A stretch of DNA of 64,000 nt from Ampullaceana balthica (taxonomy: Eukaryota > Mollusca > Gastropoda > Lymnaeidae): positions 1-64,000 of the forward strand of contig CALYLW010001203.1 of NCBI GenBank assembly GCA_944989445.1, in the 5' to 3' direction. Under the pieces are notes generated by a model. It ran no database searches and had not been told where the DNA came from. It saw nothing but the letters and a program-made list of their open reading frames with translations. This document shows positions 34,801 to 46,284 of the stretch, in pieces (the first letter of the stretch is position 1; each line of letters begins with the position of its first letter). The position numbers and the translations under genes are program-made.

Positions 34801-37510
34801 TGATACCTGCCCCCCCTTTACTACCATCCCTTGCCAACCATAAACTCTGATGTTCGCAAAAAGGGAAATGGGCAGAAACAAACATTTAAAAAAAAATTAA
34901 CCCGTAAAAACAAAGTTTTTGAGTATAAATCCCTTATATATGAGACATAACTAAAAATTATGATTATGTTGAAATGCAACAAACATTTACATACTGAATA
35001 TGTCTTAACTCCCCTTTGCTTTATAACCCGGGGGGGGGTGAGGGAAAGGTCTGGTCACCGATCGCTGGACCAAGTTCAGCGTGACACGTAAAATGTAAAC
35101 AAAAGCACGTCGGTACGTCGCGTCAACGCACGAAATGAACTGTCACGTGACAAAAAACAATAACAAACAGTGAAATTGAATTACATACGTGGTTATAGAG
35201 ATAAACTAAAAATGCATTAATTTAATTATGGTACGTTCGATAGATCTGAAATTTTGATATGATGCATTGTTAGGTAACACAGGTCCATGTGCCAAATTTC
35301 AGCTCGATGGCATCACGGAAAGTGGGTCATTTCTTACTTTTGTTTTTCCGCCCGCCGAAGACAAAGATGATGACAGACAGAGAGAGAGACAAGATTTCGC
35401 GTGCAAGGTGGACGTGATATCCACTACACTACGAATCACATGTTATTCTGTGAAGGAAAAACGCAACTTAGCGCAAGAAAAAGTGTCCCCTCCTCCTCTT
35501 TTTTTTCTTTTCATCCCACTAAGCTTGCCTACAGTGATCGGCCGACCCCAGCGAGGGTCATTCGTCATGCTCATTTGCACATGCCCGTTTAGGTGAAATA
35601 TATATATAGATAGATATAATAGTACTGAAGCTTTCAAATAAAATTAAAAAAAAACTCAAACAAATTTTTAAATAAAACAATTAGTTAAAGTTTTATTAAT
35701 TAAGTAATACAAAAGTATATTTTTCGGCTAATGCCTTCGTCAGTGCAAAGTATAAAAGTTTCGGTATGAGGGGAAAAGTGTACTTTTTTAATTATTAGTT
35801 AATTAATGGAGCTTTAACTTAATTTTTGATTACACAATTTGTGTATTTTGTATTCCACACAAAAGTTACTGTGGAAATACGTAAAAATAATGTGGGAGTT
35901 AAATACTAACTTTTAATCTAGCGTCTATGCTTCGCTGGGAATTCCACTTTTTAAATCCTTTATATTAACTCATGGTGTCTGTTTGGTTGCTTGCTTGTTT
36001 GTTTGTCGAAAAAACTTTGGATCGATTTTTAACCCATTTTCTCATAAGCTAGCGAGCTGAAATTTTGCAGACAGTTTCGTGCCTATGATAAAAACGATGT
36101 ATCAAAATTTCAGATCGATCGCATGTACTGTCATTTAATTATTGAATTTGTAGATTATTTTATTTATCTCTATGTATCATGTTAAATTTTTGAGATAGAG
36201 TATCGCGGTGCGTATTATATTGAACGACCTTTTTATTAATACTTTCCTGTTGCGCGATTTGGTGCGTATTATATTGACGTTACTTTTTTAAAATATATTC
36301 CCGATCGGTGCGCATTATATTTAACATGTTTTGCGAGACATAACTAAATTTTTAATATTTTTTTATTGTATTGCGCTGCGAGTTATAATAAACATTCTTT
36401 TAGTTATGTCTCCTATATAAAGGATTTATATTAAAAAACTTGTTTGTTTTTTTACGGGTTTTTAAAAATTAAAACCTTTATATTAGCTTGTGGTGTCTGA
36501 GCCCTTGATTGCTTTCCAATAAACTTTGGATTGATTTTGAATCCACTTCCTCGTAAGCTAGCGAGCTGAAATGTTGCAGGCAGTTTCGTGCCAATGATAA
36601 AAATTATGCATCAAAATTCCAGGTCGATTGCATGCACTGTAATTAGATTATTGAAATTTTTGATTTTTTTATTTATCTCTATGCATCATGTTAATTTTTT
36701 TTGTTGCTATAGTGTCGTGGTGCGTATTATATTGAACAACCTTTCCTGTCGCGCAATAAGGTGCATATTATATTGACAACCCTTTTTATAAACATATTCC
36801 TGATCGGTGCGCATTATATTAAACATGTTTAACGACACAGAACTACAATTTTGTATTTTTGGATGGTCTTGCGCTGCGTATTATAATGAACATTCTTTTC
36901 TTATGTCTCCTATATAAAGGATTTATAGCCAAAAACTTGTTTTTTGACTGGTTTTTTAAATTATTAATGTACCAAAATACTTTTTCATGAACAAAGTAGT
37001 TTTTTAATAAGATTTTTGGACCCGGGACGTAACCATCAAAATAGCATTGACCAAGATTATATTTCAATTTAAAAAATGTCAATATTTAATACAATATTTC
37101 CATATTTAAATTTTAAGGCAATAGTTGGCAAATACAATTCCGTTGATAACATTTATATCTTTACAATCTACGTGCAATCAACAAGTTTTTGTATTTGCAG
37201 CACTATTGGGAAAACAATGTTTTATTCCCAGAAAAAATGTTATGTCTTTTATTTATTGAATTTATTATTGAAATATGTCAGAGAAAGTGATGTCATTTCA
37301 TTGTTTCAAATCGTGTACTTTCTTTCAGATGGCCCGAAATTGAGTGGCCCACCATGCATGAAGTGTTTAGAGGACAGATGTCACTGTGATCACTCGGACA
37401 AGTTCGACTCCGTCATGGGTGACCGTTTTTTACGGTTCAGTGAGTTTGTCGTGTACACAAAGGAGCAGATTTACCCCGAGTACGTCATCACGTACAAACG
37501 ATCGATGTAA
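31847..37510 (+). CDS. ART gene C: PARP-type ADP-ribosyltransferase, intact, Cys-cluster subtype, 299 aa
   Basis: Exons 31847-32450, 34404-34517 (114 bp) and 37329-37510 (182 bp), phase 1 throughout. Introns of 1953 and 2811 bp are filled with repeats. Features: LPPYW at the domain start, VIDVQRVENPTLFNRY, HYLLHGT (His158), GKGIYAAERSTKADQYA (Tyr189), RMLLGNVFL, SEFVVYT (Glu278) and YPEYVITY. The H-Y-E triad is complete. Exon 2 is 27 bp longer than in A/B and adds CNETH (C-x3-H). Exon 3 adds PPCMKCLEDRCHCDH (Cys249, 252, 257, 259) before FDSV. Together these look like a metal site not present in A or B. It lacks the RGTV start motif shared by the other four. Exon 2 has two usable acceptors 6 bp apart (ACAG ATACAG), giving optional loss of two residues. 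Confidence 0.85.
32923..34150. mobile_element. Nested MITE-like element in intron 1 of gene C
   Basis: Outer inverted ends: ATACCGTATATACTCATTCT at the left and the complement of ATACCATATATACTAGTTCT at the right, each followed inward by GGGTCGGCTTA(C/G)GA-type sequence near AAGCCGACC. Inside are a complete pogo-like MITE (33522-33969) and a right-hand partial copy of the same MITE ending near 33311 (GAGGTCCGACTGTA). Confidence 0.6.
33522..33969. mobile_element. pogo/Tc1-mariner-like MITE, TA duplication
   Basis: Begins CAGTCGGACCTCGCTAAGTC, ends with the complement of CAGTTGGACCTCTCTAAGTC, flanked by TA on both sides. 448 bp, non-coding. It carries further CGTAAGTC-type copies of the end motif inside. 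Confidence 0.72.
34651..35610 (-). mobile_element. Non-autonomous Helitron with internal insertion, in introns 1-2 region of gene C
   Basis: The - strand starts TCTATATATATATTTCACC after A and ends with hairpin GCGGTGTATGCTACGCCGC, nine bases, then CTAG before T. Both terminal parts are homologous to the copy at 19298-19606 (for example GACGAATGACCC near the 5' end). The middle (about 34890-35480) is a piece of another repeat family with GATCTGAAATTTTGATA and AAATTTCAGCTCGATGGC. It lies in intron 2 of gene C, just after exon 2. Confidence 0.62.
35640..35750 (-). mobile_element. Penelope-like 3' end with hammerhead-like core
   Basis: The - strand at 35743-35721 reads CTGACGA, stem II GGC/GCC with ATTA loop, then GAAAA. 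CTGACGA is compatible with the core (position 7 is free), but the GAAAC box is changed. In intron 2 of gene C. Confidence 0.5.
35953..36429 (+). repeat. ~480-bp interspersed repeat, copy 1
   Basis: Ends are inverted: AAATCCTTTATATTAA at the left and TATAAAGGATTTATA at the right. The interior has four related motifs of the form GGTGCGTATTATATTGAAC and a block with AAATTTTGCAGACAGTTTCG. It is followed by a second copy in the same orientation. Probably a non-autonomous DNA transposon. Confidence 0.65.
36471..36927 (+). repeat. ~480-bp interspersed repeat, copy 2
   Basis: Same order of blocks as copy 1: CTTTATATTAGCTTGTGGTG, GAAATGTTGCAGGCAGTTTC, the four GCGTATTATATTGAAC-type motifs and TATAAAGGATTTATA. 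About 40 bp after copy 1, both in intron 2 of gene C. Confidence 0.65.
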
Positions 37511-38168
37511 TCACGTGACCTGGGATCATCATCATCATAATAATAATAATAGACTGATAATTTATTTGACACATGAATGGCTGTGCTAGGCGATGAGGCA
37601 AACATAGTTTCTGGTCAGGAATGTAGAGGGATACCTGACATAATTTAGAATGATACTTGACCTACAGTGATAACTTATCTAATTTAATGTGGTACTTGAC
37701 TGTCTTGAAACGTGTTTGGGTGTTATTAAACATGTCAATATGACAGACTGGGATGAGACGATTTGTCAGTTTAATAAATATTCGCTCAAAGGCTTCTAAA
37801 AGTTTTAAAAGTTGAGGACTTTCTTGTGGAAAATATTCATCTCTTATTAAATGAAACCATTAAAAGAAAGAGAGCGAGTGTATGTATGGTGATATGAAGG
37901 TAGAACTACTATTACAATTATGTGTACGTGGGGAATCTTCAAACGTTTTCAGTATTTTGTTTTATAAGAGCCAGTTTTTCATTAATTAATCAAATCAATA
38001 TGTTTGAAACGTGTATGTCATTTTTAAACATGTGTTGTTTTTTTCACGTAATGTTTATTCGAAGAAATATTTCCTTTTACTTTTTACTGACATTCATGAT
38101 TTAACTAAATGACCGTAACTGAAACTAAATAAGCAGTTTGTATATGGCATTGATTTTGTGCAAGTATG
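37511..38168. other. 3' flank of gene C
   Basis: Short (ATC/ATA)n microsatellite at about 37527-37550, then AT-rich sequence without a supported gene. Confidence 0.4.
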
Positions 38169-38552
38169 GTGTCAAACTATTGGTAGAGTTAGTGCTTCGG
38201 GAGTGGGCCAAGATTGGTGTCAAACTATTGGTAGAGTTAGTGCTTCGGGAGTGGGCCAAGATTGGTGTCAAACTATTGGTAGAGTTAGTGCTTTGGGAGT
38301 GGGCCAAGATTGGTGTCAAACTATTGGTAGAGTTAGTGCTTCGGGAGTGGGCCAAGATTGGTGTCAAACTACTGGTAGAGTTAGTGCTTTGGGAGTGGGC
38401 CAAGATTGGTGTCAAACTATTGGTAGAGTTAGTGCTTCGGGAGTGGGCCAAGATTGGTGTCAAACTATTGGTAGAGTTAGTACTTTGGGAGTGGGCCAAG
38501 ATTGGTGTCAAACTATTGGTAGAGTTTGTGCTTTGGGAGTGGGCCAAGATTT
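38169..38552 (+). repeat. 48-bp minisatellite, 8 copies
   Basis: The unit starts GTGTCAAACTATTGGTAGAG. Since 48 is divisible by 3, several frames stay open on both strands, for example a 16-residue repeat QDWCQTIGRVSASGVG. Variation between units (TTCGGG/TTTGGG) is mostly silent in no particular frame, so I read it as a minisatellite, not a gene. Confidence 0.92.
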
Positions 38553-39600
38553 TTCTATTAAAAATATTTTAAAATATATTAAAACCCCTTATTATGTGTC
38601 AAAAATAACGTACCGTTTAAACTTTAAAAGATATCGCACAGAAAGGCCCCTTCCAAAACTCTCATTTCTTTTGCTAATGACTAATGAAAGGGACATTTTT
38701 TTTAAAATTAAGTGTTAAGAAGTACATGTTTACATAGTGACAACTTACCTCCAGTAGGAAAATATGTAATCTCTCATAATTTATTAAATTTACACATTGT
38801 GAGTGATTGAGTCGTTGTCTGGAAACAATTAAAAGGGGGAGAAAATGAAAGAGAAAAAGCGTGACAGTCAGATTGATCGATAGAAATTAGAATACACATT
38901 TTAAAAATTTAACTTAAATTAATGCGTCTGATCTTTACTCTCAGAATTTTTTTTAATTTTTAAAGATAAATCAAACAGATCAGTTTTTTGTTGCTTGTTT
39001 TCAATACTCATGCCTTCTAATATAATATACATTTTTTATCATCAAGGAATTAAAATTAAAAAAAAATTAACCGATTTTATATTTGTTTACATCTATTAAA
39101 ACTAGAGGATGGGATTATATGTAATTGATAATCTGTGATACATACACTTTAGATTATTTAAAATGAAACTAAACGTATTTGCATTTCAACGCGTTTAAGT
39201 GTATTATCACCAAGACTCCTTACACGGCTGCATTTTATTATACTCTCGTACAAGGAGTGCAAGAAAATTAATCTGTTATACTTGAGATACACAGGTATAT
39301 GCGGTTAGAGCAGGGTCGTGAGTTACACGTGACTGTATATCTTGACTAGTATGGAAAAGAAGCCCAAAATATCGATACGTATTGTCCACGACTAGTTAGT
39401 TGTCTTAAAACAAAATAATGGATGTATTTTTTTCAATTTTTTCAAATTCAAGAATGTATGTTTAACATAGATTTTACAGTGCATAAATGTAAGTTTATAT
39501 AAATAAAGTCCCATCTGAAAACACAATATCTTGTCAGCTTCGCTAGTGTTTTCAGCATTTCAGGTAAATTCATATTTTTGATATTGTGATATAAAATTCA
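38553..39600. other. AT-rich stretch, nothing recognised
   Basis: No gene, RNA or repeat boundary supported. Confidence 0.4.
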
Positions 39601-39639
39601 AGCAAAATGACAAGTACATTATTAACAGAAATACAACCA

Positions 39640-39780
39640 GCAATAATACCAGCAAAAACACCAGCAATACCTCCAGCAATATCACCATCATAACCACCAG
39701 CAATACCACAAGTAATAATACCAGCTATACCACCAACAATAATACTAGCAACACCACCAGCACTACCACCACGATTGAGA
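39640..39780 (+). repeat. Degenerate ACCAGCAATA repeat
   Basis: Drifting 9-12-bp units such as ACCAGCAATACC and ACCATCATA. The overlapping - strand Gly/Ile-rich ORF is a product of it. Just right of it (39800-39900) lies a piece with GACTCCACTAAGTCGCGG and GGAGTCGCACTTAGT, possibly a decayed MITE. Confidence 0.7.
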
Positions 39781-40552
39781 CAATCATGGCTCACATGTAT
39801 CAGTGTTATACAGTGTGACTCCACTAAGTCGCGGTCGTTTGGGTCCATATTTATGTAATCGTGACTTAGGGGAGTCGCACTTAGTATGGTCACTTAGTAC
39901 AGGTTCAGTGTAACTTAATGAGCGATAATAAAGGATGCAAATAAAAACGTGTTTACTTCCCTATAACATTTATTTAAAATTAAATTAAATACTCACGTAT
40001 TATATATAACAATACATATCATGGTATACTTGTTTTAATCCAATATAATAAAAGAACTTTAATTAAATCTGCTTGTTTTGCACCCTTCCGAATTGTCTCA
40101 AATACTTTAAGTTTTTCCTCGATAGTATAAGCCTTTGCTTACGTGCTGGTTTTTTCCAGCTCTTTCGAAAATATCATTTTAGACAAAAGATTATTTTCAA
40201 CAAGTAACTACAACTACGCGGCAAAAAGAAACACTAAATCGCCGAAAAATCATACCTACGTATTATTTATTGCTATTTACGTCAAAAAATTTGGGATTCA
40301 TGGAATTACCGCCTTAACCTATTTCGTGACATACGAAGCGCGACGTAACGGCGTCGCACTGTATTTAAGAGCTGGATGCTTACATTTAAGTCACAAATAT
40401 AAAATTATACATTGGATATTGGTTGTCTTGGAAACATTTTGAATAAAATTAAAACTAAATCATTCACCCCTTTCAAGAAAACTTCAGAAGTCAAGCTAGT
40501 CTCTCTCTATTCATATTCTGGATTTTGTTTATGCATTCATAATGTATTTGAA

Positions 40553-40757
40553 CTAGATACGACCTGCGTCGTTGCATACGCCGCAGAAATTCTCATAGAT
40601 AGTGCAAAGAAGGAGGAACAGCAGCATCAAGAAATCAGAACAACTCGAATGAACGTGGATCAATCAACCGCATTGCGCATGTCTCGAGACCAACGATAGT
40701 CATGATTGCTTGCTCGCGTCTTGCTTGCTCTAGTTTCTGGCGAATTATACATAGAGA
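40553..40757 (-). mobile_element. Short non-autonomous Helitron
   Basis: The - strand ends with GCGGCGTATGC hairpin sequence, GGTCGTAT and CTAG before T. It begins TCTCTATGTATAATTCGCC. The interior is shared with 19298-19606 (GATAGTGCAAAGAA, CATGTCTCGAGACCAAC). Confidence 0.6.
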
Positions 40758-41849
40758 CTAGTGTATCACCCGTCAAAAATGACGGGAGTTTTCAAAATAA
40801 TACACAACAGATTAAAAAATAACGTAATACAGAACTTTCATTTATCTTATTTATTTTTATTTGATTCATTTATTTCCTTATTGAACAATTTTATGTGGAA
40901 GTTCGAAAATAGTTTTTTTGGTGCAGTAATTTGGTGCGCTGCTTTCTAAAATTAGTAGCGTCACGAACGGGACAGACGGGACGTGACATGCATTTCAAAT
41001 TATGTATATTGATTATTTGATTCCAAATTAAGATTTCTTTGGAAGGAGGGTGAGGGATTTTCCCCTGGGGATATTTGTATATTGTGATATATTTCTATAG
41101 TGTTACATTATTTTAAAGACTTATTATGTAATTTTTCTAGTCTAAGATTCCAAATTGCCGCATTTAAAGTAAAATTGCCCTAATTTAAACTTTATAAGTT
41201 AAATTTGTACTTCTATGCAAAAATTGCATAAAAATCCGTCCATTTGAGAAACGTTTTCTTTCCGACTGCTCATTGTTGTTTCTTACCTCTAAATAAAACC
41301 AGGTTATTTAAGTTTTGTCTTGAGATCTGACGCCAGGCTGAAGATTTTCTTCTATTAGTTGACCTCATTCAATAATATAGAAAATATTTATCAGCCTACT
41401 GTAGAGTAATTAATACCTGCCTTCTCGGAAATTTATATTTTAGCTTCCAGTAACGGCTCAATTACACACCACTGATGGAATTAAATATTTTTTATTTTGT
41501 GCACTTTAGAATCAAACAATTAATCATAGCTTTTCTACTTTTTTTTGTCTCAAGAACGTAGTAGAAAAAGAAGTTATCTCCTAATTGATAGAGGCACCAC
41601 TACACCAGTACTGCTAAAACATAACTTTGAAAAGTACTTTCCAATAACAGCAACTTAATTTATGGGGGAAAAAATTCACGTTCAATCTCTAATATAGTTC
41701 TTTCAAGTTGTTTAGAGTTTTTATATATTGCACTTTTGTTTTATGTTTTTCTAAAACTATAATTCAATGATTCAAAAATATTTTCACATATAATTTTTTG
41801 GGTTAATTTTTTGAATTTTTTAATTAATACATTCCCTATCGTATCTCAA
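40758..41849. other. Intergenic stretch, nothing recognised
   Basis: AT-rich, no supported feature. Confidence 0.4.
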
Positions 41850-43229
41850 CCATACAAGATAAATCCGCAAAATGTATCACAGAAGAACTAGAAATTCTCA
41901 GAAGATGGACCGAATACTGTTCTGAGCTGTACAATGAAGACTCCAAAGGCGATGCGTCAGTTCTCAACTGCCCAAAGTCAACTAACACAGACATGCATTC
42001 TATTCTCCGCGACTAGGTGGAGCTGGCTGTACAAAAACTGAAGAAGGGGAAATCAGCTGGAGCGGACAACATTCTTGGCGAACTGATTCAGGCAGGAGGT
42101 GACCCCCGTAAAAAACATCCTAACTAACATGTGCAACAAGATCTGGCAGACAGGGAAATGGCCAACCCCATGGACGCAATCGCAGGTTATCACGCTCCCA
42201 AAAAGGGTAATCTACAGATGTGTCAGAACTACCGTACAATCAGCCTGATTAGTCACCCCAGCAAAGTCATGCTTATGATCATATTGAACAGACTGAAACT
42301 ACAAGCAGAGCAAATTATTTCAGAAGAGCAGGCGGGCTTCAGAACAGGAAGAAGCACAACGGAGCAAATCTTTAACCTGCGAGTTCTCTGTGAAAAACAT
42401 CTCCAACACCAGAGGGACCTCTATCATGCCTTTGTAGACTTTTAAAAAAAGCGTTCGACAGAGTGTGGCATGCGGCACTGTGGGCATCGATGCACAAATT
42501 CAACATAAATGCAAACATCGTTGAAGTGATCAAGAACATTTACAACAGAGCAACCAGCGCAGTACTCTTCAACAGCAAGCTGGGAGATTGGTTCAAGACC
42601 ACTGTTGGTGTCAGACAAGGATGTTTACTTTCCCCACATCCTCTTCAACCTCTTCCTTGAAAGGATCATGACAGATGTGCTAGAAGACCATGTCGGAACA
42701 GTCAGCATCGGAGGGAGAAGTATAACCAACCTACGCTTCGCCGATGACATTGACGGCCTAGCTGGTAGCGAGGACGAACTAAAAGAATTCCTCGCAAAGC
42801 TAGAGAAAACAGCAAAGGCTTACGGCATGGAAATCAACGCAGAAAAGACCAAGGTCATGGCTAATAGTAAATTCACAAGCGAGATTCGGATAAACGGGCG
42901 AATGCTCGAAGAAGTCTCCACCTTCAAGTATCTAGGGGCCATAATATCCGACGAAGGCTCAAAGCCAGAAATTCTTGCCAGAGTAGCCCAAACAATGGCA
43001 GCATTGAGCAAATTAAAGCACATCTGGCAAAGTAAGAAGCTCTCCCTGAGATCAAATATCCGTCTAATGATCGATGTCGGTCTTTTTGTATGGTTGTGAG
43101 GCTTGGACGCTCACTGCAGACCTCCAAAGACGAATCAATGCGCTGGAGATGAGATGTTTCAGAAAGATATTGAACATCTCCTACACAGCGCACATCACAA
43201 ACGAATCGGCCCGCAACACAATAAGTACT

Positions 43230-45401
43230 TGTAATAGAACTTATGGCTGGTCATGTGACAAGTCTTTAACACACTGTGGTCTGGTTAACAACTGTCTTTA
43301 ATCACTATATACAATACACTGTGATCAACTGTACAATCAACTACCTAAGCAGCTCGTATGCAATCAACTGCAATCAACCTCAATCCACCTCCGGTTGCCT
43401 CTTGAACCGTACATTTATAGCCAGCTATTCTCTCAGTCCTTGACCAGGCACACTTACAGTTCATCTCACAAAACCACGTGTTTCATACTCGGTCAAGTCA
43501 TTGCATTCTCATACAATGTAAACACAACAACACGTCTCTCACATCTCCCTTCTAACAAAAACAAATGAATGACCCAGATTATCAATAAGACAATAATACA
43601 ATTAAAAACATCGAACAATTCAGTAAATGAATTCTAACACTGAATCTCCAAATGTCTTTCAAAGCACAGCACACCTTCATGTCTCTTTGTCTGGTTATCT
43701 CTTTGGTGGCTTCACCTGTCTCCCGTATCTTGTTGTAGCTGCTGACTTCTCAAGCTCAGTAGCGACTGTTGCTGATGACCCATTTCTACCAACGCCGGGA
43801 GCGTGTTCTTCATGATTTTGTCTCTGGTGTGTCGAACTCACAATCACCCGTAACACCTCTCCTTTCACGAAATGTCTGTCTCAACATGTTGTTTCGTGTG
43901 TGTGTCACACCATCGCAAGTCTTAACGATGCATGACCTTGGCGTCGTTGCTGCCGACACGACGACCGCTGGCTGCCACGAGCCTTTATGTTCTTTCTGCA
44001 TTGCTGCGTTGCTTACACGCTGAGAGTGTGTACCTCTGTTGATTATGTCTGATTTGACGTAATATTTCTTCTGCCGTTGAGACCACTGATGCTTCTTGCT
44101 TATTACGCCCACGATTTTAATAAAATTCAGCTTTTGACAAGCTTGCAGACCAAGTATAGGCTTTGAGTGTGTCTTGACTATTTGAAACTCCAGTACCTCT
44201 ATCTTGTCTTTCACAGAGCATTTGATCAATGTTTTGCCTACAACAGGCAGTGTTTCCTCACTGTATGTAGTGAGCCTTGTTGTTGATTTCTGCATTCTTC
44301 CTATTCTTAGTTGACTAAACAATCTGTGTGGCAGAATGTTTACTTGTGCGCCCGTGTCCAGTGTGAACATCACTGGCCTCTGTTCAAGCGTAACGATTTC
44401 TCTCAATTCATCACTCGTTGCTTGTTGCGTGGACACACTTCCTATGCAGAATCTTTCTTGACTATAGTCCACGTGATCTTTCAGTTGACGGTTGACAACT
44501 TTTACCCGTTTTGACTTGCATACAGCAGAAAAGTGATTCAATTTTCCACAGTTGTTGCATAACTTGCCATAAGCAGGACATTTTCTAGGTTCATGTTTTT
44601 GTCCACAATACTTGCATTTGCCTGCTTTTATGTGTGTACTTGACCTTACTGCTTGCTTGACATGTTGACCTGTTGTCTTGTGTGTACTTGATCTCTCATG
44701 TGCCTGTGAGTTCAGAGCTTGAACATTCTTTTCTTCACTTAAAGCTTTGAGGTGCCATTCTGAAGTTTCCGCCGCTTTGCATATTATTTCAGCCTTGTTC
44801 AAATTCAGGTCTAATTCTCTCAGTAGTCTAGCCCTGAGATATGCATTATTTACTCCAGCCACAATTCTGTCCTGTATTAATGACTCTGTTAAATTTTCAA
44901 ATTCACAAGACTTTGCTTTAAGTTTAAGGTCTGTGATAAAATTATCGAAACTTACTCCCTCACCTTGCTTTCTGGAGAAAAACATGTGTCTCTCGACTGT
45001 CACATTCTTCTTGGCAAACAATAATTCTCGAATTTTCGTAATAAGCACTTCACTGAATGAAAATCTGTGTCACAATCGTCACATTCCTGTCCAGTCCATT
45101 GGAATGTATTGTACATTCTACCGCTTCCTGGCCTATAACATGCAGCAGTGTCATGCTCTGCACTTCTTTTGTGTCGAGTCCACTGGCTATCTTGTATATC
45201 TGGAAAGACTGCTTAAATCTCTTCCAGTTGGCAGCAATGTTTCCATGTAGCTCCAGTGGTTGTGGCGGGTAGAGTCGGTCCATCTGACACCATGTAATAG
45301 ATATGGCGTCAGTACTTCAAATGTTCTTGAGGCTCTTTACTTCTGCCACCATGTCTTTGATCTCTGATAAAGGTTGCTACTACAGTACAGGTTCTATTAC
45401 A
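43230..45401 (-). mobile_element. Internally deleted Gypsy-like LTR retroelement inserted in the LINE
   Basis: It begins TGTAATAGAAC, ends GTTCTATTACA, and is flanked by the exact 5-bp duplication GTACT (43225-43229 and 45402-45406). Removing the element and one GTACT restores the LINE frame (..NTIS-TVIGPYEDLL..). On the - strand there is a possible primer binding site TGGTGTCAGA near 45290 and a purine tract AGAAGGGAGA near 43550. Clear matching LTRs were not found at the right end, so that end is rearranged. Confidence 0.72.
43810..45283 (-). pseudogene. Gag-protease-integrase-tail remnant of the LTR element
   Basis: The - strand starts with a Gag N-terminus (PPQPLELHGNIAANWKRFKQ), broken near 45050, then a 412-residue ORF. 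In order this ORF has Gag capsid-like sequence, two zinc knuckles (C-x2-C-x3-H-x4-C and C-x2-C-x4-H-x4-C) and an aspartic protease motif FTLDTGAQVNIL. It then jumps directly to an integrase C-terminal tail (WQPAVVVSAATTPRS). Reverse transcriptase, RNase H and integrase core are missing, so a large internal deletion has fused protease to the integrase tail in frame. Confidence 0.75.
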
Positions 45402-45740
45402 GTACTGTCATTGGCCCCTACGAGGACCTACTCGCATCAATTAAGAAGATGAAATTACGATGGTACGGACACGTGACAAGAACTGGAGGTCTCGCAAAAA
45501 CCATATTACAAGACACAGTCCAGGGAGGAAGGAAAAGAGGCAGACAAAAGAAGAGATGGGAGGACGATATCAAAGAGTGGACCGGTCTGTCATTCAGCGA
45601 CTCTCAAAGGGCAGCACAGGACCGTGACAAATGGCGTGTGTTAGTGAACAGTTCACGATGGTGCCCCAACGACCCAACAACGGGTTAAGAGATAGTTCAA
45701 GTTCACATTCCCTAAATTTTAATGTGAATAAACAAAGATT

Positions 45741-46126
45741 AGAATATTGACAATATTATTATTTTTTTTTAGTTTTAATAAAGAAAATCTAACTGGAGCT
45801 TAAAAGATACTCAAAAATATGAATGCGTTAATTATAATAGTTATGGCATAACTGAAGTTCACCATTTGGTACTTCTGCGGTTAAAATATATAAAAATAAT
45901 AATTTAAATTAAAATAACACTAAACACATCAATATAAAATTATAAACATTTTACCACATTGATAAAAGCTGTTTTACCCATATAAAATCTTTGTGTTTCA
46001 CAGGAATATGCTGATGCATTACTAGGACAGCTATGTAAATATGTCTTTTTAATATCATAACAATGTAAATATAAAATGCTAAGTTATAAGACTAAAATTT
46101 GTGAATAATAATTTTAAAAATACAAG
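45741..46126. other. AT-rich stretch between the LINE and gene D
   Basis: No feature supported. Confidence 0.4.
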
Positions 46127-46284
46127 TTATATTTTCTGGTATGTGATCACATAATCCGGGTAGCACTGGTCTCTTTCATATTCATATACAACAAACTCTC
46201 TGAACATGTTATATTCTCTGGTATGTGATCACATACTCCGGGTAGCTCTGGTCTCTGCCATACACAACAAACTCTATGAACATG
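46127..46284 (-). repeat. Two extra tandem copies of the end of ART gene D exon 3
   Basis: Directly after the gene D stop, the last ~76 bp of coding sequence is repeated twice more (46284-46209, 76 bp; 46208-46127, 82 bp). Each copy is still open from ATG to its own TAA and keeps the catalytic-Glu motif: MFIEFVVYGRDQSYPEYV and MFREFVVYEYERDQCYPDYV. They lie in the 3' UTR of gene D and have no acceptor of their own. Confidence 0.88.

Larger units (their letters stand above)
41850..45740 (+). mobile_element. LINE (non-LTR retrotransposon), 5'-truncated and split by an LTR element
   Basis: Reverse transcriptase fragments run over 41870-43229 and 45402-45690. Recognisable parts: KKGKSAGADNI, NYRTISLISHPSK, EQAGFRTGRSTTEQIF, KAFDRVWHA, VGVRQGCLLSP, RFADDIDGLAG (the F-A-D-D catalytic box) and KYLGAIISDEGSKPEI. 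After the insertion come LRWYGHVTRTGGLAKTILQ and GGRKRGRQKKRWEDDIKEW. A TAG near 42014 and several frameshifts make it inactive. Endonuclease and 5' part are missing. I cannot fix the clade. Confidence 0.8.

Noticed and set aside
38125..38718. Repeat ORFs of 140-186 residues (16-residue units) on both strands
   Set aside because: The 48-bp unit is divisible by three, so several frames stay open by construction. No codon-level constraint in any one frame.
39570..39893. Gly/Ile-rich - strand ORF resembling a glycine-rich protein
   Set aside because: It is the translation of the ACCAGCAATA-type repeat.
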